64,000 bases of DNA from Streptomyces iranensis (GCF_017874715.1 NZ_JAGGLR010000025.1:124001-188000), one strand, 5' to 3'; positions 28,045-37,003 are shown, numbered from the stretch's first letter. Program-made: numbers and translations. The notes: a model not told the origin generated them from the sequence alone.

Positions 28045-30015
28045 ATGGACATGCAATCGACCGCCTGGCATTCCCTGTATCAGACGGCCAACGCCCAGGA
28101 CGACCGGCGGCCCTTCTCCCGCGAGACGCTGCGCCGCATCGGCGCCTTCGCCCGTCCGCACCGCCGCCAAGTGCTGCTGTTCCTGGTGCTGAGCACGGTC
28201 ACTGCGGTGCTCGCGGTGGCGACGCCGCTGCTGGCCGGCCGGGTGGTGGACGCGATCGTCCACCGTTCGGGACAGGGCACGGTGCTCTGGCTGGCCGGGC
28301 TCATCGCCGCGATCGCCGTGGCGGAGGCGGCGCTCGGGCTGGTGACCCGCTGGCTGTCGGCGAACATCGGCGAGGGGCTGATCCTCGATCTGCGCACCGC
28401 CGTCTTCGACCACGTCCAGCGGATGCCGGTGGCGTTCTTCACCCGGACCCGCACCGGCGCGCTGGTCAGCAGGCTCAACAACGACGTCATCGGCGCGCAG
28501 CGGGCGTTCAGCGACACCCTCTCGGGGGTGGTCGGCAATATGGTGACGCTGTTGCTCACCTTCGTCGTCATGGTCGGGATCTCCTGGCAGATCACCCTGC
28601 TGACGCTGGTGCTCCTGCCCGTCTTCCTGCTGCCCGCGCGCCGGGTGGGCGGACGGCTGGCGAAGCTGCGGCGTGAGGCGGCCGCGCACAACGCCGCGAT
28701 GAGCACCCAGATGACCGAGCGCTTCTCCGCGCCCGGGGCGACCCTGGTCAAGCTGTTCGGGCGGCCCGCCGACGAGTCCGCCGAGTTCGCCGCGCGGACC
28801 CGGCGGGTGCGGGACATCGGGGTGCGGACCGCGATGGTGCAGGTCTCCTTCGTGACCGCCCTGACCCTTGTCTCCGCCCTGGCCCTCGCCCTGGTCTACG
28901 GCCTCGGCGGCTGGTTCGCGCTGCACGGGCGGCTCGACCCCGGCGCCGTCGTCGCGCTCGCGCTGCTCCTCACCCGGCTGTACGCGCCGCTGACCGCGCT
29001 GGCCGGGGCGCGGGTCGAGGTGATGAGCGCGCTCGTCAGCTTCGAGCGGGTCTTCGAGGTGCTCGACCTGGAACCGCTGATCAAGGAGAAGCCGGACGCC
29101 CGGGAGGTCCCGGAGGGGCCGGTGTCCGTCGAGTTCGACCGCGTCGACTTCGGCTACCCGGCCGCGGACAAGGTCTCCCTCGCCTCCCTGGAGGAGGTCG
29201 CCACCCTGGACACCCGCGGTGGCGTCCCGGTCCTGCACCAGCTGTCCTTCCGCGCCGAACCGGGCCAGATGGTGGCGCTGGTGGGCTCCTCCGGCGCCGG
29301 GAAGTCGACCATCGCGCAGCTGCTGCCGAGGCTCTACGACGCGGACCACGGCGCCGTACGGCTCGCCGGGGTGGACGTCCGCGATCTGACGGCCGACTCG
29401 ATCCGCGCCACCCTCGGCATGGTCACGCAGGACGGCCATCTCTTCCATGAGTCGATCCGCGCCAACCTGCTGCTGGCCCGGCCGGAGGCCACCGACGAGG
29501 AGCTGTGGGAGGTGCTGCGCCGGGCCCGTCTCGAGGGGCTGATCGCGGCCCTGCCGGACGGTCTTGACACCGTCGTCGGCGAGCGCGGTTACCGGCTCTC
29601 CGGCGGTGAGCGCCAGCGGCTGACCATCGCCCGGCTGCTGCTGGCCCGGCCCCGGGTGGTGATCCTCGACGAGGCCACCGCGCATCTGGACTCCACCTCG
29701 GAGGCGGATGTCCAGGAGGCGCTCGGCGAGGCGCTGGACGGGCGCACCGCGGTGGTGATCGCCCACCGGCTGTCCACGGTCCGGGCAGCGGATCTCATTC
29801 TCGTCGTGGAGGACGGGCGGATCGTGGAGCGCGGTACGCACACCGCGCTGCTGGCCGCCGGGGGCCGCTACGAGGAGCTGTACCGCACCCAGTTCGAGCA
29901 GCCGGCGAGTGCTGACCACGGATTCGCCGTCAACGGCACGACCGTGGACGGAACCATCGTGGACGGAACGGCCCTGAACGGTGGTCCCACGACCGCCGAC
30001 GCCCCGGCGACGTAG
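28045..30015 (+). CDS. ABC exporter (fused membrane and ATPase domains)
   Basis: This 656-residue half-transporter acts as a dimer. A six-helix transmembrane domain spans about residues 40-330. A nucleotide-binding domain follows with Walker A GSSGAGKST (about 413-421), signature LSGGERQR (about 518), Walker B VVILDEATAHLD and the H-loop IAHRLS. The last 40 residues contain the simple repeat TVDGTIVDGTALNG. ATG 28045 is chosen because CGGAGG lies 6 nt before it and the likely transcript starts after the upstream ATG at 28024. The MerR-type promoter suggests induction by a drug, metal or redox signal. Substrate unknown. Confidence 0.88.
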   Translation: MDMQSTAWHSLYQTANAQDDRRPFSRETLRRIGAFARPHRRQVLLFLVLSTVTAVLAVATPLLAGRVVDAIVHRSGQGTVLWLAGLIAAIAVAEAALGLVTRWLSANIGEGLILDLRTAVFDHVQRMPVAFFTRTRTGALVSRLNNDVIGAQRAFSDTLSGVVGNMVTLLLTFVVMVGISWQITLLTLVLLPVFLLPARRVGGRLAKLRREAAAHNAAMSTQMTERFSAPGATLVKLFGRPADESAEFAARTRRVRDIGVRTAMVQVSFVTALTLVSALALALVYGLGGWFALHGRLDPGAVVALALLLTRLYAPLTALAGARVEVMSALVSFERVFEVLDLEPLIKEKPDAREVPEGPVSVEFDRVDFGYPAADKVSLASLEEVATLDTRGGVPVLHQLSFRAEPGQMVALVGSSGAGKSTIAQLLPRLYDADHGAVRLAGVDVRDLTADSIRATLGMVTQDGHLFHESIRANLLLARPEATDEELWEVLRRARLEGLIAALPDGLDTVVGERGYRLSGGERQRLTIARLLLARPRVVILDEATAHLDSTSEADVQEALGEALDGRTAVVIAHRLSTVRAADLILVVEDGRIVERGTHTALLAAGGRYEELYRTQFEQPASADHGFAVNGTTVDGTIVDGTALNGGPTTADAPAT

Positions 30016-30058
30016 GCTGGTCCCTTCAGCCCGATCCGTACCCCGGAGCACATTTCCC

Positions 30059-31531
30059 GTGACCGACCAGCCCCGTCGTCGCCGTCCCCACGCCCCGAAC
30101 CGGCCTGGCAAGCCCTACCGCCGCCCGCAGAAGGACCCCGTGCGGATCCTCGCCTTCGAGGCGCTGCGGGCGGTCGACGAACGGGACGCGTACGCCAACC
30201 TCGTTCTCCCGCCCCTGCTGCGCAAGGCGCGGGAGAGCGCGGAGGCCGGCAGCGGGCCGCGGTTCGACTCCCGGGACGCGGCGCTCGCCACCGAGCTGGT
30301 CTATGGCACCCTGCGCCACCAGGGCACCTACGACGCGGTCATCGCCGAATGCGTGGACCGCCCGCTGCGCGAGGTGGATCCGCCCGTGCTCGATGTACTG
30401 AGCCTCGGCGCCCACCAGTTGCTCGGGACCCGTATCCCCACCCACGCCGCCGTCTCGGCCAGCGTCGAGCTGGCCCGCGTGGTGCTCGGCGACGGCCGGG
30501 CCAAGTTCGTCAATGCCGTACTGCGCAAGATCGCCACGCATGACCTCGACGGCTGGCTGGAGCGGGTCGCCCCGCCGTACGACGAGGACCCCGAGGAGTA
30601 TCTGGGCGTCCGCCACTCGCATCCGCGCTGGGTCGTCTCCGCCCTGTGGGACGCGCTCGGCGGCGGCAGCGCCGGTATGGAGGAGCTGCTGGCCGCGGAC
30701 AACGAACGGCCCGAGGTCACCCTCGTCGCCCGGCCCGGCCGGTCCACGCCCGGGGAGCTGCTGGCCGCGGTCGGCGAGCAGACCGCGATGCCGGGCCGCT
30801 GGTCGCCGTACGCGGTGCGGCTCACCGAGGGCGGCGAGCCCGGTGCGCTGGAGGCCGTGCGCGACGGGCGGGCGGGAGTGCAGGACGAGGGCAGCCAGCT
30901 GGTGGCCCTCGCGCTGGCGAACGCCCCGCTGGAGGGGGACGACCGGCGCTGGCTGGACGGCTGCGCGGGTCCCGGCGGCAAGGCCGCGCTGCTCGCCGCG
31001 CTCGCCGCGGAGCGCGGTGCCTCCCTGCTGGCCGCCGAGAAGCAGCCGCACCGGGCCCGGCTGGTGGCCGGGGCCCTGGCGGGCAACCCGGGGCCGTACC
31101 AGGTGATCGCCGCGGACGGCACCCGGCCGCCGTGGCGGCCGGAGTCCTTCGACCGGGTGCTGGTGGACGTCCCCTGCACCGGCCTGGGTGCCCTGCGCCG
31201 CCGCCCCGAGGCGCGCTGGCGGCGCCGCCCCGAGGATCTCGAGGGCTTCGCGCCGCTCCAGCGCGGGCTGCTGCGGGAGGCGCTGGCCGCGGCGCGGATC
31301 GGCGGGGTGGTCGGCTACGCCACCTGCTCCCCGCATCCGGCCGAGACCCGGGCCGTGGTCGAGGACGTCCTCAAGGGGCGGGGCGGCGCGGCCGTCTCCG
31401 CGGAGTGGATCGACGCCCGACCGCTGCTGCCCGGGGTGCCCGAGCTGGGCGACGGCCCCGACATCCAGCTGTGGCCGCACCGGCACGGCACGGACGCCAT
31501 GTATCTGGCCCTGCTGCGCCGTACCGGCTGA
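30059..31531 (+). CDS. rsmB: 16S rRNA (cytosine-967-C5) methyltransferase, RsmB family
   Basis: This 490-residue SAM-dependent rRNA methyltransferase has an N-terminal NusB-like RNA-binding domain (about residues 25-165, with ALATELVYGTLRHQGTYDAVI). A Rossmann methyltransferase domain follows with DGCAGPGGKAALLAAL. Both cysteines of the family are present, the catalytic one in DVPCTGLGALRRRPE and the second in YATCSPHPAET. It starts at GTG 30059 with GGAG upstream. The Streptomyces name fmu is also used. Confidence 0.94.
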   Translation: MTDQPRRRRPHAPNRPGKPYRRPQKDPVRILAFEALRAVDERDAYANLVLPPLLRKARESAEAGSGPRFDSRDAALATELVYGTLRHQGTYDAVIAECVDRPLREVDPPVLDVLSLGAHQLLGTRIPTHAAVSASVELARVVLGDGRAKFVNAVLRKIATHDLDGWLERVAPPYDEDPEEYLGVRHSHPRWVVSALWDALGGGSAGMEELLAADNERPEVTLVARPGRSTPGELLAAVGEQTAMPGRWSPYAVRLTEGGEPGALEAVRDGRAGVQDEGSQLVALALANAPLEGDDRRWLDGCAGPGGKAALLAALAAERGASLLAAEKQPHRARLVAGALAGNPGPYQVIAADGTRPPWRPESFDRVLVDVPCTGLGALRRRPEARWRRRPEDLEGFAPLQRGLLREALAAARIGGVVGYATCSPHPAETRAVVEDVLKGRGGAAVSAEWIDARPLLPGVPELGDGPDIQLWPHRHGTDAMYLALLRRTG

Positions 31532-31563
31532 CCGCGCTCGGTTCCGGGCGGTCCTTTCCGGGG

Positions 31564-32496
31564 TCAGTCCTTCGGGACCGTCGGAAGCGCTTCCTCGGGC
31601 CGGTCGGTCGGGGCGTAGAGCGTATCGGCGCGGGCGGTGGGGTTGAGGTCCCTGTGCACCGCGCGCGCCACCGCCTCGATGGTGGCGACGCCCGCCTCCA
31701 TGGTGCGGTCGTCCTGGGTGAGCACGGTGAGCGTGTAGTCGTGGCCGCCGCCGGTGAAGGCGCCGATGCTGTGCACCCGCCAGCCGTGCGAGGACCGCTC
31801 CAGCCAGCCGTTCTTCACATGGATCTTCGTACCGCCCGGGGCGCCGGCCGGGGTGCCCCAGCGCTGTTCCCGGATGACCTTGCCCATCAACGAGAGGATG
31901 TACGTGCGGGAGCCGTCGCTCAGCACCGTATTGGGGTGGGTGATCAGGTCGAGGAGCCGCTCCTGGTCGTTCGCGGTGATCCGGGTGAGGCCCCAGTAGC
32001 CGTCCTTGCCGGGGACGGTGGCGTCCATTCCGGCCGTCCGCAGGAACGCCTTGACCCCGGAGGGCTCGAGCTGCTTCCACAGCTTGCTGGTCGAGGCGTT
32101 GTCCGACTTGGTGATCATGGCCTTGGTGAGGGTCTTCTCGCGTTTGGTCAGCCCCCGGTGGTGCCGCTGCGCGTCCCACAGCAGCGTCCCCAGGACCGTC
32201 ACCTTCACCACGCTCGCGGAGTCGAACCTCTGGTTGGCGCGCAGGGTGCAGCGGGTGTGGGTGGTGTGGTCGCGGAGGCTGATCGCGACGGTTCCGGACC
32301 GGCCGCGCAGCGCGCCGGCGATGTCCTTGGACATCTTTCCGGCCAGCCCCGACTGGTGCGAGACGCAGACCGGCCGCGGTGCCGTGGCCGCCGCGGAGGC
32401 GGGTCCGGCCCCGGCGACCGGCGCCGCGACGACGGCCGCTGTGAGCGCCGCGCACACCGCGGTGCGCGGATGCCGGGGTATTCGATCGCTCGTCAT
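31564..32496 (-). CDS. Secreted serine hydrolase, class A beta-lactamase fold
   Basis: This 310-residue protein has a secretion signal (about residues 1-36, ending in an Ala-rich stretch before PRPVC). The beta-lactamase/DD-peptidase motifs are SVVK (S95-x-x-K98), SDN (131-133) and, in place of KTG, KNG in HVKNGWLE. The typical glutamate-bearing omega-loop of true penicillinases is not evident, so beta-lactamase activity is doubtful. It may act on peptidoglycan or another ester or amide. ATG 32496 fits the signal peptide. It is divergent from rpe and convergent with rsmB. Confidence 0.85.
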   Translation of the reverse strand: MTSDRIPRHPRTAVCAALTAAVVAAPVAGAGPASAAATAPRPVCVSHQSGLAGKMSKDIAGALRGRSGTVAISLRDHTTHTRCTLRANQRFDSASVVKVTVLGTLLWDAQRHHRGLTKREKTLTKAMITKSDNASTSKLWKQLEPSGVKAFLRTAGMDATVPGKDGYWGLTRITANDQERLLDLITHPNTVLSDGSRTYILSLMGKVIREQRWGTPAGAPGGTKIHVKNGWLERSSHGWRVHSIGAFTGGGHDYTLTVLTQDDRTMEAGVATIEAVARAVHRDLNPTARADTLYAPTDRPEEALPTVPKD

Positions 32497-32643
32497 GGTG
32501 GGTTGCCTGTTTGCGCCCGATGGCCAAGGGTTCTGTCCGACATCTTCATGATCCTGGCTCCATCGGCGTCCGTCGATCCGAGCCGGACCGATGATCAGAT
32601 CCCGGCTCCATGGACCGGCGCCGATCGTGGGAGGCTTGGAGCC

Positions 32644-33318
32644 ATGGCCCTGCAGATCAATCCCAGCATCCTGTCCGCCGACTTCTCCCGCCTGGCGGAT
32701 GAGGCGAAGGCGGTCGAAGGCGCCGACTGGCTCCACGTCGACGTCATGGACAACCACTTCGTCCCCAACCTCACCCTCGGCGTGCCGGTGGTCGAATCGC
32801 TGAGCAGGGCCACGCAGACCCCGCTGGACTGCCATCTCATGATCGAGGACCCGGACCGCTGGGCGCCGCAGTACATCGAGGCGGGCGCCGGCTCCGTCAC
32901 CTTCCATGTGGAGGCCGCGGCCGCGCCGGTGCGGCTGGCGCGCGAGATCCGGGCCAAGGGCGCGCGGGCGTCGATGGCGCTCAAGCCCGCCACGCCCATC
33001 GAGCCGTACGAGGACCTGCTGCCCGAGCTGGACATGCTGCTGGTGATGACCGTGGAGCCCGGTTTCGGCGGCCAGGCGTTCCTCGACATCATGCTGCCGA
33101 AGATCCGCCGCACCCGGCAGCTCATCGCCAAGTACGGCCTTCAGATGTGGTTGCAGGTGGACGGCGGGGTCTCGGCCGAGACCATCGAGCGGTGCGCCGA
33201 GGCGGGCGCCGACGTGTTCGTCGCGGGCTCGGCCGTCTACGGCGCCGACGACCCGGCCAAGGCCGTACGGGAGCTGCGCCACCTCGCCGAAAAGGCGACC
33301 GGCACCCCCGGTTCATGA
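32644..33318 (+). CDS. rpe: Ribulose-phosphate 3-epimerase
   Basis: This 224-residue TIM-barrel enzyme of the pentose phosphate pathway is well matched. It has INPSILSADFSRL at the N-terminus, the metal-site HVDVMDNHFVPNLT (about residues 32-45), CHLMIEDPD, VEPGFGGQAF and the C-terminal phosphate-binding VDGGVS..GSAVYG. ATG 32644 follows GGAG at 32637-32640. Much longer in-frame readings to the left overlap rsmB and are shadows. Confidence 0.96.
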   Translation: MALQINPSILSADFSRLADEAKAVEGADWLHVDVMDNHFVPNLTLGVPVVESLSRATQTPLDCHLMIEDPDRWAPQYIEAGAGSVTFHVEAAAAPVRLAREIRAKGARASMALKPATPIEPYEDLLPELDMLLVMTVEPGFGGQAFLDIMLPKIRRTRQLIAKYGLQMWLQVDGGVSAETIERCAEAGADVFVAGSAVYGADDPAKAVRELRHLAEKATGTPGS

Positions 33319-33426
33319 GGCGAGGTAGCCACCGGTCGATGAACTCAAGGGTGAAGGCCAAACCAACTCCGCCGTTTCTGACAGGATGAACGGTGAGTCC
33401 GGACAGTGAATAGTGAGGAGACCGCG

Positions 33427-34443
33427 GTGTCGACGGGCCGTTCAGCCACGCGGATGGGACCCGCCGAACTGGTGCAGGCGGCCGCCATGGCGCGTCGCTT
33501 CTACCTCGAGGGCAAGTCCAAGATCCAGATCGCCGAGGAGTTCGGCGTCAGCCGCTTCAAGGTCGCGCGGGTGCTGGAGACGGCGCTCGAGCGCGATCTG
33601 GTGCGCATCGAAATCCGGGTTCCCGCCGAGCTCGACGCGGAACGCTCCGACGCGCTGCGCGCCCGCTACGGGCTGCGCCACGCGGTCGTCGTGGAGTCCC
33701 CGGCCGACGCCGAGGCGGACACCCCGGACCCGGAGAACCTCGGCGAGGTCGCCGCGGACCTGCTGGGCGAGCTGGTGACCGAGGGGGATGTGCTGGGGCT
33801 GGCCTGGGGACGGTCCACGATCCACATGGCGGCCGCGCTGCACCGGCTGCCGCCGTGCACGGTCGTCCAGCTCACGGGCGTGTACGACGCGGGCACGGCC
33901 GAGCGCGGCTCGGTCGAGGCGGTGCGCCGCGCCGCCGCCGTCTCCGGCGGTGAGGCGCATCCCATCTACGCCCCGATGCTGCTGCCGGACACGGCCACCG
34001 CGGACGCCCTGCGCGGCCAGACCGGTATCGCCCGCGCCTTCGAGTACTTCGACAAGGTCACCGTGGCCTGCGTCTCCATCGGCTCCTGGGAGGCCGGGAT
34101 CTCCACGGTCTACGACATGCTGACGGAGGAGGAGCGGGCCCACTACGAGAGCCTGGGCGCCGCCGCCGAGATGTCGGCCCACCTCTTCGACGCCGAGGGC
34201 CGCCGCATCGGCCGTGACCTGGGCGAGCGCTGCATCACCGTGGAGGCCGACCGGCTGCGCCGGATCCCCGAGGTGGTGGCCATCGCCGGTGGCCGCCGTA
34301 AGGCCGAGGCGATCGGGGCGGTGCTGAGGTCCGGCCTGGTCACCAGCCTGGTGACGGACACCGCCGCCGCGGACTACCTGCTCGCCGGGACCACCCCCGC
34401 CGCCCACCCCGCCCTCGACCGCGCCGACCCGGACGGGCCGTAA
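33427..34443 (+). CDS. SorC/DeoR-type sugar-responsive transcriptional regulator
   Basis: This 338-residue regulator has an N-terminal helix-turn-helix (about residues 30-55, SKIQIAEEFGVSRFKVARVLE). A large sugar-phosphate-isomerase-like effector domain of the SorC type follows, with GLAWGRSTIHMAAAL and VTDTAAADYLL. GTG 33427 is supported by GAGGAG 6 nt upstream; GTG 33406 is in frame but lacks a site. It lies about 110 bp after rpe, so the effector could be a pentose or hexose phosphate. Its targets are not shown by the sequence. Confidence 0.87.
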   Translation: MSTGRSATRMGPAELVQAAAMARRFYLEGKSKIQIAEEFGVSRFKVARVLETALERDLVRIEIRVPAELDAERSDALRARYGLRHAVVVESPADAEADTPDPENLGEVAADLLGELVTEGDVLGLAWGRSTIHMAAALHRLPPCTVVQLTGVYDAGTAERGSVEAVRRAAAVSGGEAHPIYAPMLLPDTATADALRGQTGIARAFEYFDKVTVACVSIGSWEAGISTVYDMLTEEERAHYESLGAAAEMSAHLFDAEGRRIGRDLGERCITVEADRLRRIPEVVAIAGGRRKAEAIGAVLRSGLVTSLVTDTAAADYLLAGTTPAAHPALDRADPDGP

Positions 34444-34455
34444 GGCCCCCGGGGG

Positions 34456-35058
34456 TCACCGGTCGGCTCTCGGGGCGCTGAGCATCGCCGATTCGATGAT
34501 CGCCTGCAGTTCCTCGGTGGTGGCGCCGTCGCGGGCCTGGACGGCCAGCCCGTGCAGCACCGTGGTGTACAGGGCCGCGAGGGTCCCGAGGTCCGCGGTG
34601 GCGGGGACGTCGCCTGCCGCGACGCCCCGCTCGAGCCGTTGCCGGAAAAGCTCGCGCACAGCCTGTCGGCGCTCGGTCACGAAGGCGCTGACCTCTTCGT
34701 TCCGTGCGCTGCCGGCCGCGGCCGCGAGGACGACCATGCATCCGGGCGGACGCTCGGGGTCGGCGAAGGTGACGATGTTGGCCCGCAGCAGCGCGCGGAT
34801 GCCCTCGTAGGCTGTCGGCGCCTCTTCCAGGGCACGCTGCGCCGGGGCGCCGACGGTGGATCCGTACAGCTCGACGGCCTCCCGGAACAGCCCCTCCTTG
34901 CTGCCGAAGCAGGCGTACAGGCTGGGTGAGGCGATGCCCATCTCGGTGGTGAGGCGAGTCATCGAGGCGCCGTCGTAGCCGTACTTCCAGAAGACTTCCA
35001 TCGCCGTGCGCAGTGCGGTGTCCCGGTCGAAGCCGCGCGGTCTGCCCCGCTGCCCCAT
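34456..35058 (-). CDS. TetR-family repressor (divergent from SDR)
   Basis: This 200-residue repressor has an N-terminal TetR helix-turn-helix (MTRLTTEMGIASPSLYACFG, about residues 32-51) and a C-terminal ligand-binding domain with an ERPPGCMVVLAA segment. ATG 35058 is preceded by GAGGGGAG. It shares a 106-bp intergenic region with the short-chain dehydrogenase. That region holds a perfect palindrome over the SDR start and a second related half-site near its own start, so it probably represses both genes. Confidence 0.9.
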   Translation of the reverse strand: MGQRGRPRGFDRDTALRTAMEVFWKYGYDGASMTRLTTEMGIASPSLYACFGSKEGLFREAVELYGSTVGAPAQRALEEAPTAYEGIRALLRANIVTFADPERPPGCMVVLAAAAGSARNEEVSAFVTERRQAVRELFRQRLERGVAAGDVPATADLGTLAALYTTVLHGLAVQARDGATTEELQAIIESAMLSAPRADR

Positions 35059-35071
35059 GAGCGCTCCCCTC

Positions 35072-35152
35072 ATTTCTGTGTCGATTGTAAAACAAACCCC
35101 ATTGACAGGTCCTGGCGGGCTGCTAGATTTCTGTGTCGATCGACACAGAAAT
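35072..35152. promoter_or_regulatory. TetR operators and SDR promoter
   Basis: TTGACA (35102-35107), 16 nt, TAGATT (35124-35129) is a near-consensus promoter for the SDR. A perfect 26-bp palindrome occupies 35127-35152 (half-site TTTCTGTGTCGA), over the predicted start site near 35136. The same half-site recurs at 35073-35084 next to the tetR start, followed by a degenerate second half (35085-35092). TACAAT on the minus strand (about 35083-35088) may be the tetR -10. Both genes would be repressed when TetR binds. Confidence 0.8.
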
Positions 35153-35164
35153 GAGGGAGCACAA

Positions 35165-35905
35165 GTGAGTGACCTGTCTGGCAAGGTGGCGCTGGTGACC
35201 GGTGGCAGCCGTGGCATCGGGGCGGAGATCGCCCGGACGCTGGCCGCCGGGGGAGCGGCGGTCGGCCTGACCTATCGCAGCGCGGCGGACCAAGCGCACG
35301 GTCTCGTCAAGGAGATCCAGGCCAACGGCGGACGCGCCCTCGCCATCCAGGCGGACAACGCGGACCCCGAGGCGGTGCGGGCGGCGATCGAGACGACCGC
35401 CGCCGAGTTCGGCGGCTTCGACATCCTGGTCAACAACGCTGGGGTGTTCCCGTCCGGGCCCCTGGAAGAGGTGACGTCGGAGGAGCTCGACCACACCCTG
35501 GCGACCCACGTCCGAACGGTGTTCACCGCCGCACAGACCGCGTCCCGGCACATGACCGACGGCGGCCGGATCATCAACATCGGCAGCTGCCTGACCGAGC
35601 GGCTGCCCGGCCCGGGAATGACGCTGTACGCGATGAGCAAGTCGGCGTTGCAAGGCCTCACCAAGGGGCTGGCCCGGGACCTGGGCCCGCGCGGAATCAC
35701 CGCGGTCGTGGTGGATCCCGGCCCGACGGACACCGATATGAACCCGGCTGAGGGACCCGCCGCCGACTTCCTCCGCGGATTCATCGCCGTCGGCCATTAC
35801 GGGCACGCACGGGACGTCGCCGGCATGGTGGCCTACCTGGCCGGTCCCGGCGGCCGCCATGTCACCGGCAACTCGATCCTGGTGGACGGCGGCTTCGCCG
35901 CCTAG
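35165..35905 (+). CDS. Short-chain dehydrogenase/reductase
   Basis: This 246-residue classical SDR has the cofactor loop TGGSRGIG (residues about 12-19), NNAG, a catalytic serine in NIGSCL, and the YAMSK Tyr-Lys pair (about 158-162). The N-terminal arginine in the SRGIG loop favours NADPH. It starts at GTG 35165 with GAGGGAG 5 nt upstream. The TAG stop coincides with the left end of a TA-flanked repeat element. The substrate is unknown; inducers would be ligands of the divergent TetR. Confidence 0.92.
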   Translation: MSDLSGKVALVTGGSRGIGAEIARTLAAGGAAVGLTYRSAADQAHGLVKEIQANGGRALAIQADNADPEAVRAAIETTAAEFGGFDILVNNAGVFPSGPLEEVTSEELDHTLATHVRTVFTAAQTASRHMTDGGRIINIGSCLTERLPGPGMTLYAMSKSALQGLTKGLARDLGPRGITAVVVDPGPTDTDMNPAEGPAADFLRGFIAVGHYGHARDVAGMVAYLAGPGGRHVTGNSILVDGGFAA

Positions 35906-36134
35906 GGGGTGTCCGGCGGATCTTCGCGCCTGCGGCGGGCTGCTCCCCTCCCCGCCCCTTCCCGGCACCTGACGATATGCGGCTCCGCCGCGTGTGGGGC
36001 TCGCCCCGGACCCCGGGGTCCAGGGGCGAAGCCCCTGCCACGCGGCGGAGCGGCATATCGAAAGGGTGCGGGAAGGGGCGGGGAGGGGGAAGCGTCGATA
36101 TGCGGCTCCGCCGCGTGGTCCGCCGGACACCCCG
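35905..36134. mobile_element. MITE-like 230-bp element flanked by TA
   Basis: The ends carry perfect 15-bp inverted repeats, GGGGTGTCCGGCGGA at 35906-35920 and its complement at 36119-36133, bordered on both sides by TA (35903-35904, 36135-36136). Inside are three copies of a palindromic unit GATATGCGGCTCCGCCGCGT (35974-35994, 36097-36117 and inverted with one mismatch at 36039-36059). Inverted CCCCTCCCCGCCCCTTCCC tracts are also present. There is no room for a transposase. A half copy occurs at 55386-55443 and the inner unit recurs at 47732-47756. Confidence 0.65.
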
Positions 36135-36171
36135 TAGTGCCGAGGGCTTGAGCGGGCCTGTGAGCAGGGTT

Positions 36172-36233
36172 AATGTCAGCACCCTGCCCACCTGCTGGGT
36201 GAAATGTCAGCACCCTGCCCACCTGCTGGGTGA
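36172..36233 (+). repeat. 31-bp tandem duplication before the IclR gene
   Basis: Two identical 31-bp units (36172-36202, 36203-36233) lie just upstream of the iclR start. Each holds the dyads CACCC..GGGTG and CAGCA..TGCTG. The second copy contributes to the GAGAGGGGA ribosome-binding site region. It may be a doubled operator or a duplication linked to the neighbouring mobile element. Confidence 0.8.
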
Positions 36234-36247
36234 GAGGGGACCCGACC

Positions 36248-37003
36248 ATGACAGCCGTGCCGAACTCGGTCCTCGGGAAGGCCGTGGCGCTCCTGAACGC
36301 CTACGAGCCCGGTGATGATTCGCTGAGCCTCGCCGAACTGCACCGAAGGACCGGTATCCCCAAGACCACCTTGCACCGGCTGCTCGGCGAGCTGGGCGAG
36401 TGGAAGGTGCTCGAGCGGACCCGCCGGGGGTACCGCCTTGGGATGCGGATGTTCGAGTGGGGCCAGCTCGTCTCCGTCCAGCGTTCGCTCTGCGATGCCG
36501 CGGCGCCGTTCCTCGCCTGCCTCTCCGAGGCGACGCGTGCCACGGTGAACCTCGCGGTGCCGGAGGGGCCCGACGTGGTGTACATCCAGAAGATCAATGC
36601 CCTCGACGGGCCTCGGAAGCCCCCACGCGTGGGTGGCCGGCTGCCGATGCACTGCACGGCGCTCGGCAAGGCCATCCTCGCCCATGGCCTCCCTGGCCGG
36701 CTCGATGCCCTGGTATCGGGCGGCCTGGTCGGGCAGACCTCACACACCGTGCGCGACCTGGTCGCCCTCCGCGCCGAAATCGAGCGGGTGCGGGCGTGCG
36801 GCTTCGCGGAGGAGCGGGAGGAAGCTGTTGTCGGGGTCGCGTGCGTAGCCGCCCCGGTCCGGAACTCGAGCGGCGTGGTGGTCGGAGCGATCTCGGTCGC
36901 CGGGGATCCGGCGAAGATCGACGCAGGGCGGGTCTGGCCGACGCTGCGGGCCACGGCGCTGGGCCTGTCGCGCAACGTGGACAGGCGCGGGCCCGGCTGG
37001 TGA
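36248..37003 (+). CDS. IclR-family transcriptional regulator
   Basis: This 251-residue regulator has an N-terminal winged helix-turn-helix (about residues 10-70, SLAELHRRTGIPKTTLHRLLGEL) and a GAF-like IclR effector domain with YIQKI, the HCTALGKAILA motif and a C-terminal VVGAISVAG. ATG 36248 follows GAGAGGGGA. It heads the sugar-acid gene group and is its likely regulator. A GTTCCG-N5-CGGAAC dyad lies before the next gene. A hairpin after it suggests separate termination. Confidence 0.92.
   Translation: MTAVPNSVLGKAVALLNAYEPGDDSLSLAELHRRTGIPKTTLHRLLGELGEWKVLERTRRGYRLGMRMFEWGQLVSVQRSLCDAAAPFLACLSEATRATVNLAVPEGPDVVYIQKINALDGPRKPPRVGGRLPMHCTALGKAILAHGLPGRLDALVSGGLVGQTSHTVRDLVALRAEIERVRACGFAEEREEAVVGVACVAAPVRNSSGVVVGAISVAGDPAKIDAGRVWPTLRATALGLSRNVDRRGPGW

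Noticed and set aside
31564..32496. Functional beta-lactamase
   Set aside because: SxxK and SDN motifs are present but KTG is KNG and the omega-loop glutamate motif is not evident; called serine hydrolase only.
30646..32643. In-frame extension of rpe covering about 660 codons upstream
   Set aside because: It runs antisense or out of frame through rsmB and the serine hydrolase; GC-rich shadow frame.
36172..36233. CRISPR array
   Set aside because: Only two abutting identical units with no spacers; it is a simple tandem duplication.
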